A stretch of 64,000 nt of DNA from Taxillus chinensis (lineage: Eukaryota > Streptophyta > Magnoliopsida > Santalales > Loranthaceae), in assembly GCA_023512835.1 (NCBI GenBank), contig CM042091.1:46586284-46650283 (forward strand), read 5' to 3'. Of the stretch, positions 35,371 to 47,800 are shown piece by piece. The stretch's first letter is position 1; each line of letters begins with the position of its first letter. A model generated the notes under the pieces. That model had not been told where the DNA came from, did no database searches, and saw only the letters and a program-made list of their open reading frames with translations. The position numbers and the translations under genes are program-made.

Positions 35371-35725
35371 AATAGATTTATTATAGAAGTCTATTTCGTT
35401 ATATTTAGGGCAAAGAAAAAATAAAAAGTTATAAAATTATCCCCATAACAGAACCCTGTATTTAACTTTCTTTATAGAGTTTGTATAGTATTTCTTAACG
35501 TATTGAAATTATTGTTCATTTAATATAACTATTAATTTATTTATATAAAAATTCTCTCATCTCTCTCATTCATATTTTATATAATATTTAATTTTATTCT
35601 ATATTAAATTATAATAAATAGTATTAAATAAAAAAATATAAAATATTATTTAATAATATAAAAAGTAATTAAGAAATATATATTTATTTATAAAATAAAA
35701 AATAATTTAAATTTATAATAATAGT
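35371..35725 (-). repeat. AT-rich element, right arm of an inverted pair
   Basis: Reverse complement reads AAGAAATACTATACAAACTC then AAAGAAAGTTAAATAC, aligned over about 300 bp with the element just to its left. It ends about 120 bp before the CTNNBL1 start codon, so it lies in the promoter or 5' UTR zone. Confidence 0.65.
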
Positions 35726-35844
35726 GACAACTATGGGGCCGGGTTCAGGCCTAAACCAGGCCCGCCCAGTTTAAAGCTTTGAAAATGCAGTTTTTTTAAT
35801 AATCACTTCGGTCGTCGGATACACAGATTTGAGCAGCGCGGACC

Positions 35845-38800
35845 ATGGAAGTCGCCAACCATCTCAATCATGCGGCCAAACGCAAGCGAGACGGTGCCCC
35901 CGCCGCCGCTGATATCGACGAAGACTCCTTTCCACCGCCAAAGTTTATCGCCTCCTCCGAAAACGGCGTCGGCGGCGGCCCCGTGGATCTCTCCCTCCTG
36001 GAAGCCCTGGAGAAGTCCCAAAGCGCGGTTCAAGTCTTGGACGTCCGAACCCTAAAAAAGCACGTCCTCTCGTTCGAGCGGCGGCTCCGAGACAACATCG
36101 CCGCCCGCCTCAAGTACCCCGACAACCCCGACCGCTTCGCTGACTCCGAGATCGAGCTCCACGAGGAGCTCCAGAAGCTCAGGGTCCTCGCCGGCGCCCC
36201 CGAGCTCTACCCGGACCTTGTATCTCTCAACGTCATCCCCTCCGTCCTCGGCCTCCTGTCCCACGAGAACACCGACATTGCCATCGACGTTGTCGCCCTC
36301 CTCCAGGACCTCACCGATGAGGACGTCCTCGACGACAACCACCACCCCGCCCGCGTCCTCGTCGACGCCCTCGTCGAGAACAACGTCCTTGAGCTCCTCG
36401 TCCAGACACTCCACCGCCTGTCCGACTCCGACCCGGACGAAGTGGCCGCCGCTTACAGTGCCTTCGCCATTATCGAGAACTTGATCGAGGTCAAACCGGC
36501 CGTGGCCGAGTTGGTGTGCGAGCGGACAAAGCTGTTGAAGTGGCTCTTAGGGAAGATTAAGGTCAAGGAGTTTGACAGTAACAAGCAGTATGCTTCGGAG
36601 ATACTGGCGATTCTGTTGCAGAACAGCACCGCTAATCAGCGGAGGTTGGGGCAGATGAATGGGGTTGATGTGGTGCTCCAGGCCGTCGCGCTGTACAAGT
36701 CCAGGGACCCCAAAACGCCGGACGAGGAGGAGATGCTGGAGAACTTGTTCGATTGCTTGTGTTGTTTGTTGATGCCGTTGGAGAACAGGGAAAGGTTTGT
36801 GAAAGCCGAGGGAGTGGAGTTGATGATTATTATTATGAAGCAAAAGAAACTGGCTTATAGCTCGGCTATAAGGGCACTCGATTTTGCAATGACAAAGTTC
36901 CCCCCCGCTTGCGAGCGGTTTGTGGATGTTATGGGGTTGAAGACTGTATTTGCTGCTTTTATGGGTAAGGCAAGTTCGCCTTCTCTGAACCTGTCTCTAT
37001 TAGTAATGTGTTTTCTTTATTTATTACTCATTAGCTCTAGAAATTATGGCCACTTGTTTTCTTCACATAAAGAAATCAATATGATGTATTTTATTTTTTT
37101 CATATGGACGTGATGTATTTGATCACTAGGGAGCATTTGAAAAGCTTTTAGTTAGTGAGTATAACTGTAAGTGTTTGCTGGATAGACTTCAAACTCTGTC
37201 AATAATGTTGAAAAGTTGCAGGACAAAGATCACTACAAGAATGGGAGACTATAAATATATGCCAATAATCCTTCTAATACTGGGTGCCAAAAAGCTAACT
37301 GTACCATTTTTGCTGATTTATCCTACACAAAAGCCTCAAAAAGAAAAGGAAGCCATTGAATGATCGTGAATAAGATGAAGAACTTGGAAATGCCTATCAT
37401 GTGTGTTGTGCATAGAGTGCATTATTCATTTGGTGAATTTGGTATTGTTAAGAAAATTTGGTTATCAAGGCTCTGCCTTCACATGATGCTCTTTTAGTGA
37501 ATGATGGGCCGAACCTGAGACTATGCTTTGAAGTAGTGAGTGTCATACTATTCTTTAAATGAAATTGGGTTGAACTACCTGGATGGGTAGAAGCATTAAT
37601 TATGAGGTTTTGGATTTTCCTTAGTGTCAGGAAATGATTTTTAAGCATGACTGAGTCCTGAATTTGGGCAGTGTTGAGACCTTGTGTTTCATTATACTAA
37701 ATGCTGTTTTATTGACTAGGAATATAGATTCTTTTGAAGTGAGATTGTCAAATCTAAGACATGCTCAGTATTCCCTAGTTTTTAAATAGTCATGGTTTTG
37801 GGAACTGGAGATTGGTTGGCCCTTTTGATTGTGTAGGATCTTGACACTAGTAATATCCATTAAGGAAGAGTTTTGTTTGTTGTACCGTTTATGAACCTGT
37901 GGTTCATACATTATAAAAAAACCAATTTCCTGAACACTTTTTATTGACTACCAATATAGATCTCACTTGAAATATTGTGTGAATAGGCATGCTTAGGCTT
38001 ATTCTTTAGTTTTTAAGTGGTGATGGTTCTAGAAACTAGCGATATTTTTAGCCCTTTTGATTCTGTAGGTTCTTAATAGCAGTAGGATCCACTGAGTTTT
38101 TTTTTAAATGAGTAGACCTGTGGTCCATTGTATTTAAAAACCATTTTTCTGAACACTTTTTACTCTCTAGGAATATAGAGCTCTTTTGAACTCTTATGTG
38201 AATATGAAGTTTAGGGCCTGCATAGGCTTGTTCTTTAGCCCTTTATATTGTGTAGGATCTTGACAGTAGTTGGATCTGTTGAGGAAGTAATTTTGTTGTC
38301 GTACAGTTTACCAGCACACCTGTGGATTATTATTTTAAAAGTCCATTTTCCTTAGCACTCTTTTATTGGGCAGGAATATAGAGGCTCTCTCAAGTTCTTT
38401 AGAGAATATCAAACTTAAAGCATGGGTGGGCTTTTTTTTTTTTTTAAAAGCAAAAAAATAATATATTAAAGAAAGAAAAAGTTACAAGCAAATTGGGCAT
38501 AGACTAGCATTATCCAATAAAAAAAGGCACAAACAAATATTACAATGAAACCACAATAGGCCTAATACAGAGCTTAAGAATAAGCAAGGGAAAAGATTCC
38601 CTAAGAGTCGACTACCTCAACTTAGAAGTCCGAGAAACTCCGACATCATAATTAGTCGAAGAGACAAACCTTTTAGGCTCCTACACGCCTTTAGATCTTG
38701 TGTTTGTAGTTGGCTGAGAAGACGAGGCAAAAGCCTTTCGGGCTTGATGCCTAACTTTGATATCACACAACAAATTAGAGGTAGCGAGGTCATATCCCTC

Positions 38801-41800
38801 ATAAGTCACCCCTAATACCTTTTCAATGGTTTTGTGGGATCGTAATCACTCGGCTTTGACTCTTTTGCCGGGCAACCAGAGACATACTCAAGGGAACAAG
38901 ACTCCTTAGAGAGAGCAACAACCAACGGATTAGTAGCAGGCATGAATAGCCTGGCACCCAGTGGAATCTCCCTCGCTAGTGCTGCATCATTATCCCAACA
39001 CATGGAAGGATCTGTGTCAAAGCTTTGTTGGAATGTGGCTGATTCCATGTGTTGGGCTCCTACGAGGGCTCATGGCTTCAAGGTCCAATCTTTCTATTCT
39101 ATACATTTCCGGGTGGTTCGGGGGGTTTCCCTTGGCGTAGTGTGTGGAAGGCCTTGGTTCCCCCCAAGTGTCTTTCTTTGCTAGGACAATTATTTGTGGG
39201 AAGATCTTGACTGCTGACAACGTGCGGAGGCAAGGTATGGTGGCTCTTAGTTGGTGTTATATGTGTAAGGCAGCTAGTGAGTTCGTGGATCATCTGCTTC
39301 TTCATTGCCTAGTTGCTCGTGTGGTGTTAGACTTTGTGTTGGGGCTGTTTGGGCTTCATTGGGTTATGCCTTGGTACCTATTTGGCTTTTTCTCTTGTTG
39401 GACGGGCAGCATCGGGAGGTGGTCTGTCATTTAGAGGGCTTTCTTGCATTGTGTTATTTGGTGTTTATGATGGGAGAGGAATGCTTGGCTTTTCGACAGT
39501 TCTGAGTGCGCGTTTGGACCCGTTGAAGCTCTTCTTCCTTCGCTCTTTGTTTGATTGGATCTCTTCTCCGGCTTGTGTGTCTATGGCGTTTATCTTTGAT
39601 GTTGTTGACCGTTGCTCGTTTTGAGTTAGGTTCTTTTTGTTCCTTTTCTTTTCTTTTTCATGTTTTATTATATGTAGTGTTCTTGTGCACTTTTTGTGTA
39701 CTTGTGTTCTTTAAATAAAATTTACTTATAAAAAAAGGTTTGTCTTTTATTGACATTAACTAATGAAAAACATTGTATTTTCAACATGCTTCTTTGCATT
39801 TGTAGAGGCGATCTTGCAACACACCCTCTCATCAAAAACAAATAACTGCCCCAAGGGCTCTTGATACTTCATCAAACTTTGAAATGTTAAAAATGAAAAT
39901 ACAAATTTAGTCCCTTAATACTTCAATCAAGTCAATATTATTTGTTTTTACCTACAATGCATGAAGAAGATGGGCATGCTTTTAAATGAAGTTTGTTACT
40001 TTTGTTGCTTTGACAATAATAGTCTTAAATACTTTTATTTTTCCATTATCTTCTGTCACGAGATCTATGCAATGGTGTTGCAAGTCCAAAATAATTTATT
40101 CCTCCATCATCAACAATTCACGATCCTTCCTGTAGTTGTCATCATTATATATCACTAATTGAATGACATTATCTTCTCCTATCTTATCTATTTTTTTGTC
40201 AAACAATTCAAATAAAATATTTACATATTATATTTATTAGATGTATCCGTTGAATCTAATGAAAAAGTTCTATTTAGAGAATTGAAAAGAAAATTAATAA
40301 GGCGCTTTCGTCCTTTGTCCATCCATTATACATTAAAGTACAATCATATTTTTTCCAACAAACTTGATATTTCAACCCAATTTCATATATAACTTTCGTC
40401 TCACATCAACAAAGGATAGTCATGAATAATGAATTGATGGGAGTTTGAATCCAAGCCCATGTGGCCCAATAGCCTCAACCAAAAAAATGAAAACTCCTCG
40501 AGTTAATGCATTAAAAGATGCATCGTTAGCCCAACTTGCGAAGTATGAATGAAGTTTACTCATTTCTTCATGTGGTCTTACTTGATTTTTCAATGTTGCT
40601 TGAATAACATCTTTTAGGATTCATCTCACAAAAGCATACACCCTTATCAGTGAATGTATTTTTTTTTCTTTTCTTTGAACTTGTTGAAAATTTAGGTTGT
40701 GAGTTTCCTACTCCATTCATTTGAATTTCTCTTCATCAACATCAATAATAAAATCAATTTCAAACCTCTTATTTTTCAGCATATATTTTCTTGTCTCTTT
40801 AGAAATTTCTTCTTTGTCACCTTCAAGCATTTGGTTGCATCATTATAAGTGCTCTTTCAATCTTTTAATTCCTCTTTTGTTATCTTTATTGCAATGTTTA
40901 CATTGAATCAAATTTTTATCATTCAAATAAGGTCAATACTCATACTTCCGGTCAAAGTCTTTAGAATTAGCTTGACGCAATTGATCTATTTTGGATTATA
41001 AACTGATGCAACAATGTTATTGGTCCTACTACTATCAACAACGTTGATAGCCATTCCATCCTAACAAACATAATCGTGTCATGTACAAGAGGAAGAAAAT
41101 ACTCACATGTACAACATTCCACCTTAAATATTAAACATGATAAATTTATGTATTTCACAACTGAATGAAATTTATGAGTTTTAAAATGTTTAAAATAAAA
41201 TCAAAAATGTTAAAAAACTAAATTGAACACCAACAATTTAAAAATCTAATTAGGAATAAGGGGGTTTACTGTTGATAGTGTTGATCACTAGTGGAGAGGG
41301 AGAGAAAGAGCACGAGCAGTGGCAATGGCAGTCACTAGGGAGGGACAGTAACAACAGTCGTTGGGGCAATGCTTGCTATGGTTTTAAATTTTTGGAGTTA
41401 ATACAAGGGTTATGGGCGATAATTTACCTGAAAATGTTTTAGTGATTTCATGTCTACAACATTCTTTTGCTAGTTGTATGCCTTTTCGGTTTCTCTTTGC
41501 ATGTCAGCTACATGTTTTTGCCTTTGTAGTTGTATGGAAGAATCATTTATGGTCTGAATATTTTTTTCACTGTATTTGACGCACTACAAATTGATAACTT
41601 TTTAGTATGTTTGAATTTCCTTCTTTCAGCTTCCCATAAGCAAGAAAAATAAGAAAGAGCGCTACCAGGAGGAGCTAGAAGAGCGCCTAATATCAATAAT
41701 TGCATCCTTATTTGGTAAGGCAAGTGAATTTTTAGATTTTTGTTTTAATTGTTTATGTAATCAATATTATGCAACTGTGGACAGAGTCACATAGCGTTTG

Positions 41801-44800
41801 TCTTTATGTAATCAATAATCTAGGTAAGATAATTTCAATCTGGATTTTTTGGCATAGTACTTAGATGATCAAGACCTTTCTTTATGCTTTGCCTTCCCCC
41901 CCTCGTGATAAATCATGAATTTATGTCCATAATTCGGGATGATTCCAGAAATTCCAGTTCTTGCTACTCGCTAGAGTTTTTGCTGCCTTCGTACTTGCTG
42001 ATCTTAGCCACAGACAACAGGCTCATTATCTTGCCCTCTCTGCCTGCCTTGAAGTTCTGTCTTAGTTTGACCAGAATTTTGATGAGTGATGACATGAGTA
42101 CCATTGACTTATTTTATTAAATTGACCTGTTTTATGTAGTTGTGAACTTCTATATTAGGTTTGTAGCATTCCTCCCTTAGTAAAAATTTCAACAGATAAT
42201 GCTCAAACGTTCCATATAAAATTCTTTTCCTAAGGGATAAGTGTGTTTTTATTTGTGATCCCCTCTACACTTCCATATCCTCCACTTTCTTTCTCTTGCA
42301 GTATCTTTAGAAAACATATGACAAAGGAAAAGGTTGGTGGTTTGCAATTTGGCATCCATGTGAACCATGTTATATGCCGAGAGAGAAATGATGAAAAGAG
42401 AAACTGAACACACTTGGCATTTAGAGAGAGGGGAGCAAGAAAATGCAATGAGATGAGAGAGTTTGGATTTGTTCACTTGAGCTGTAGGAGTAGCCCCATG
42501 GTTCCCAGTATCGTTCGAGTTGGGAAAATTTTGAATGATTCATCAAAGTATCGGAGGGTCTCGATCTGAGATTTAGGGACGGTACACAAAATCTCGTGAA
42601 CCTTTTTAATCTCGTCAATAATTTGCTCGTTGTCTCAATGACATGCTCCATTCCATCTGAGATCTCAGCTAAGAAGTAACGATATTTTAAAGTCGATTAA
42701 AGTCGCCGTTATCGCAACTTGTTTGTCTTATCGTCAAAGTCAAATTCGCTGTCGTTTGCTCTTGGTCAAAGTCAATCGTTTAAGTCTGCATTGTTTCGAG
42801 AGTAACATTGCATGTATTAGCGTAAATGTTAAGTTCGTGATATATGCTGATTTTGTTTAAATTATGTTTATTCTTGTAATGTGACGTGTTTTATGAGTGT
42901 GGAATGACAAATAATGGAAGAAAGAAAATATGAAAATAATTAAATAATTTTTATTTATGAACATAATCAAATATAATTATTACCATATAATTTTAAATAT
43001 ATTTGAAATAATAAAAGTAATCAAATAATTTTAAATTTAGTCCATTTAATAGATCTATTACTGCGTTTTACATCTTGTTTAAATGTTGAGAATAGCTACT
43101 TAAAATTTAATACCGTAATTTTAAATTTACTCCCTTAATAACTCTTTAATGATTCCTTTAATAAATTTTTTTAAATTTACTCTCTTTAATAAGTCTTTTA
43201 ATACAGTGTTTTAAAATTTAATTGCTCCTTAAAATTTTAAAATTAATAACTTGAATGACAATTTGAGGTGATAAATTATAAAATCATGTAAAATATAATA
43301 TTTATTTTAATACTGCAATAATGCTTTATTGTTTTTTTTAATGTTTGAAGTCATGACATATAATTCAAATTATTTATTTTACTTGTTTAATGGTTTTAAT
43401 TTATTGATATGATTTTTTTTAATTTTTTTATGATTTTTTTTTTTAAATTGAATATTATTTTATGATTAAAATTGCATCTCACCTGAGATGCGATGAGTCG
43501 TCCGTGACCATGATGTCAGTGATCATGATGTGTCAACGTCTGTGACCGCAATTTTGAATCATGGGTAGCCCAAAGTTGTAATTATAGATCAAAATAAATA
43601 AATTACATATATGTAGATGATCTTTACTATGTAATTATTTTTTTTTTTTGTTTTCACCCAAAAAGGTTTACTTTATGTTTTTTGCTTCTGGCACTGCACC
43701 ATTTCAAATGCATCTCACCCGATGAGCTTGATTTAGTATGGATGGGCTTTATGGTTTTAACATCTTGGAAGGAATAGTAAAAGGAGGAGAGAGAGTGTGT
43801 TGATAAGATCGGGAAGAAAAGGAGAATGGCAAAAAGAACAAAGATCTTATCAAACCTTTATATTTAGATTTTTCTATTCGTGCACAAACATTATGCGGGT
43901 AGAATTCCTTGCACTACACATAATCAAGCCTTTATTTTTCAACATTTGTTATGATGGAGGCAAATGGGAGAGCTTAAGCAAATGTCAGCACAAGCCAAGG
44001 AGTTCATCTTATCCAACATACATGGTTTTCGTAACTCTATAGATAGCATCAGATATTATGTTTAATTAATTGTATTTTTTGAATCCAAGAAGTTCAATTT
44101 AGTCTTTATGTTGAATATTTATGTAGGTTGATTAGGTTTAGAGTAAAGGCTTATTTGTTTAATGTCCAACGAGAGAAGGAGGAATTGAAAGGAAATTCTC
44201 TTTCTTTCGGTAGAAAACAATATAAGACAAATAATACTTTCTTCATATTATTGAAGAAAGTATATATACACCCATACAATTGAAAAGAGACCTAAATAAG
44301 AAAAAACCCTAACTAAGTAACTTAAATATTCACCCAAATATCTCAAATATACAATTAAATAATACAACTTATTAACACTTTATTCTAACTCCTTCTCAAG
44401 TTAGTGCATAAATATCGCACATGTCTAACTTGGATAAAGGCATGTGGAAAAAACTACAAGAAACTGTATGGTTCAATAAAATTAAATTATCTTTGATATA
44501 ATTTCTGTGAAGTTCAATATGCTTATTGTGGTTATGTTTATTAGATTATTAGCTATTTCGATAACATTTGTATTATGACAAAAAAATCATTGGCTTTTGA
44601 TTGCTATAACTAATATTTCCAAAAAATATGTAGCCATGTGAGCTCTAAGTACATGGTTTGAAAAAACAGGCTGAGGTGCCGCCTCATCCGCCTTGACATC
44701 AAACCGTGTCGAGGCGCTGCTCCAGAAGGTGTATCAACTGCCGTCCATCTCAAACGGGTGAGACAATCTGAAGTGCCCCTTTCCGCAGCCTCATCCCGTA

Positions 44801-47800
44801 TCAGGGATGAGGCACCTACGTCACAGATCGCATTTTAAATAGATTTTAAAAAAAGCCTTAACCTAATTTTCGTGATATAAAAGGATGCATCTCATACTCA
44901 TATTCTTTTTTGATCTCAGCTTTGCCTGTTCTTTTCTCATTGTCATTGTCGCCTTGTTTGTTCCTTCTTCAGAAGTGATCGCAAGATCGTTGTCGTCATC
45001 ATCATCAATGAATGGTCATAGCAGTGTCATCTAGTGTCAAATTTAATCGTCATCATGGTTGTACGACACTCCAATGCTATTGTCGTTTAGCACTCCAGTG
45101 TTGCCGCCATCGTTGTTCGACACTCTCGCGTCATCATCGTCATCCCGCACTCCAGCGTTGTTGTCCTGAGGTGAATAACGGCTAATGTCAGTTATTAACT
45201 CACGATTTATTTCTTTTATAGATGTATAATTATTTTTATTTATTACTTTTACTATCTATAATTATTTTATTTTATATTTCAATTATTTTTATTGTTGTAC
45301 GTATAATTTATTTTTGTGTAATGACAAATAATTTAAGAAGAGATTTTGTTTGGAAATATAAAAAAAGGAATTTGATAAAAAGAAAGGATATAAGTATATT
45401 CGTTGCATTTTTTTAAAAAGAAATTAGGAAAAAAATATTTTGATTAAAAGAACATTTGGCCGGTGAAAGAAGAAATATTGTCCCATATCTGACATTTATA
45501 CTGGAAGTTAGGGATGAAATGAAAAAAATTGAGAAATGTTGCCTCATAATTCATTTGATAATTGTAGTGTGGTTTTGTTATTTTAAAATTAAGTTTGCTA
45601 ATTTTATTTTATATATTTTGTATATCTTTAAAAAGAAATTATAGTCGACGATTGAGGCGCCTGCCTCAACCGTAATGAGTCGTCCCCCTCAACCGTACCG
45701 TGGCACTTGCCTTAGCATAAAACATCAAATCTATATCTTACCGTGTTTTGTATTTTTGAACCTTGCTTGAGTAACATGATGGAAAACATAATATTCTGCT
45801 TTTGCACTGGATTGAAAAATTACATTTTGTTTTTGTTTCTCCAAAACATCAAAATTACTACCTACAAAAGAAACAAAAGACATGAGCAAATTCAAAGTTA
45901 TTATATTCCATAATATCTAGGTGTCTATGCTTAGAAAATATAATACCCTTGTCAGGAGAAGACTCCAAATATGTTAGAATATGATTCACAACACCTAGGT
46001 GTTGATTGCTTAGATTATGCATGAATTGAATCATAATACTAACTGAATATGATATGTAAAATCTAGTAGGAGTGAAATAGATTAATTTTTCCACTAACTA
46101 TTGATATCTTTCATTGTTTGTTGGAACCTAATCATAATAGATGATTGGATCATAGTCCACCTCAATAGAAGTATTTGCAGGTTCACTGGCCGAGTTATCA
46201 GTTTCATCTATAAGGTCTAAGAGATAAAAATGTCATGCTCAAATTGAGATACTTAATTGCTTCAAAAGTAATTTAGAGCTCAACTTCTTTATTTGAAACT
46301 ATTTCATGAAATTATAGTGAAACTTTTCTATCTCACTTTGATTATAGTCATATTATCAACATAAACGGGAACCAAGGTAATAGTGTCATTGTCTCTTTTA
46401 TAGAATAAAGTGTGATCTGTCAAAGCTTGCTTGAAACCATACCCCTACATTAAGCGGCTTCATCAATCAAATCAAGTTGATTAAAATTTTCAAATCATAC
46501 AATACCTTTTTTAGCTTGCATACCTTTTGTTTGTTTTGGTGTAAACTTGGGAGGAGGATTCATATACACATCTCCCATAAAATTATCATAAAGGAAGACA
46601 TTTTTCACATCAGACTGGCATAATAGCCAGTTTAAGTTAGATGCAAGAGAAAGAATAACTATAATAGTACTCATGTAAGCCATAAGAATAATGGTTTCTA
46701 GATAGTCATTCTCTTATGTTTGGGTAATTTAGCCTTGTATTTTTTAATCGTCCCATCCAATTATACTTTATTGTAAATATCTATTTGCATTTCATCGTCT
46801 TCTTATATTGAGTAATTCTAGGGATGTAAACTGGTTTCAAGCCTGTGGGCTTACGGGCTTGGAGTGGGCCGGGCCGATCAAGGCTCATTTAGGCTCGCCC
46901 CGTTTAAAATATGGCATTTTTTGTTTTTGTTTTTATTTTTTTTTATCCTTAAATGCTTTAAAATCTAATGCATATATTATATTATAAAATTTTAATTGAG
47001 TAATTAAATTTCATATTTTATGCAAATAATATAATTTTTTTTAAATATGAGAATTGTTGATATGTATTTGATTATAAATAATATATTAAAGTTATTTCAT
47101 ATTATATAGGTGAATATCAGAATATTGACCTACTTGTCAATTAATATATGAACAGTTATAAAACAAAATTGATATTAATATTAGTTCAATTCAATTATAT
47201 TGTTAATTTTTTTTAAAAAATCAAAAAAATCAAATAAAAAATAAAAATCGTTCATTAGCCCATGGGCTTCTGCGTACCCCCATGAGCTGGATCAGGTTTT
47301 ATCCAGTTTGTTTAAAATGTTAGCCTAAACGGGCTGACCACTTAGGCCCACTTTGTTGTAGGCCGGGTAGGGCCGACCCGTTTTATACTTCTAGGTAATT
47401 CAATCATTGCTTAAGTGAAATTCTTCTAAAGGGCTTTTTTTTATCATAGTAGACTTTCATTTGGGATCTTGAAGAGCTTTTTTTAAAAAGACTAGGAATA
47501 AACGTAGAAGACAACTGAAGGGCAAAGGCATGATAAGATATAGACAAGTGATAATAAGAGATGAAGCTAAAAATAAGTTAAACAATATTAGAAAATGATT
47601 TTGAATATTCCAACCTATTAGGTTTTTTACGGTCTTGAAGAGGATACCTTCGACATGTGAGATTGTCTACACCTGTAAAGTTAAAAGACAAGATATCATT
47701 TAAATTTGGAACTATATGTGAAGAGTCAAGTACAACAGTGAGAATTTGTGTTGCATGATCAATTCCAGAAAAATCTTTTAATGACACGATAGTGTCATTG

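Noticed and set aside
36052..36414. A 120-codon minus-strand open frame, and plus frames 35,870-36,055 and 36,218-36,484
   Set aside because: Shadows of the GC-rich first exon of CTNNBL1.
36965..36966. GT donor GGTAAG at the end of CTNNBL1 exon 1
   Set aside because: It gives a frameshift with the exon at 41,630; the GC donor four bases on keeps the conserved frame.
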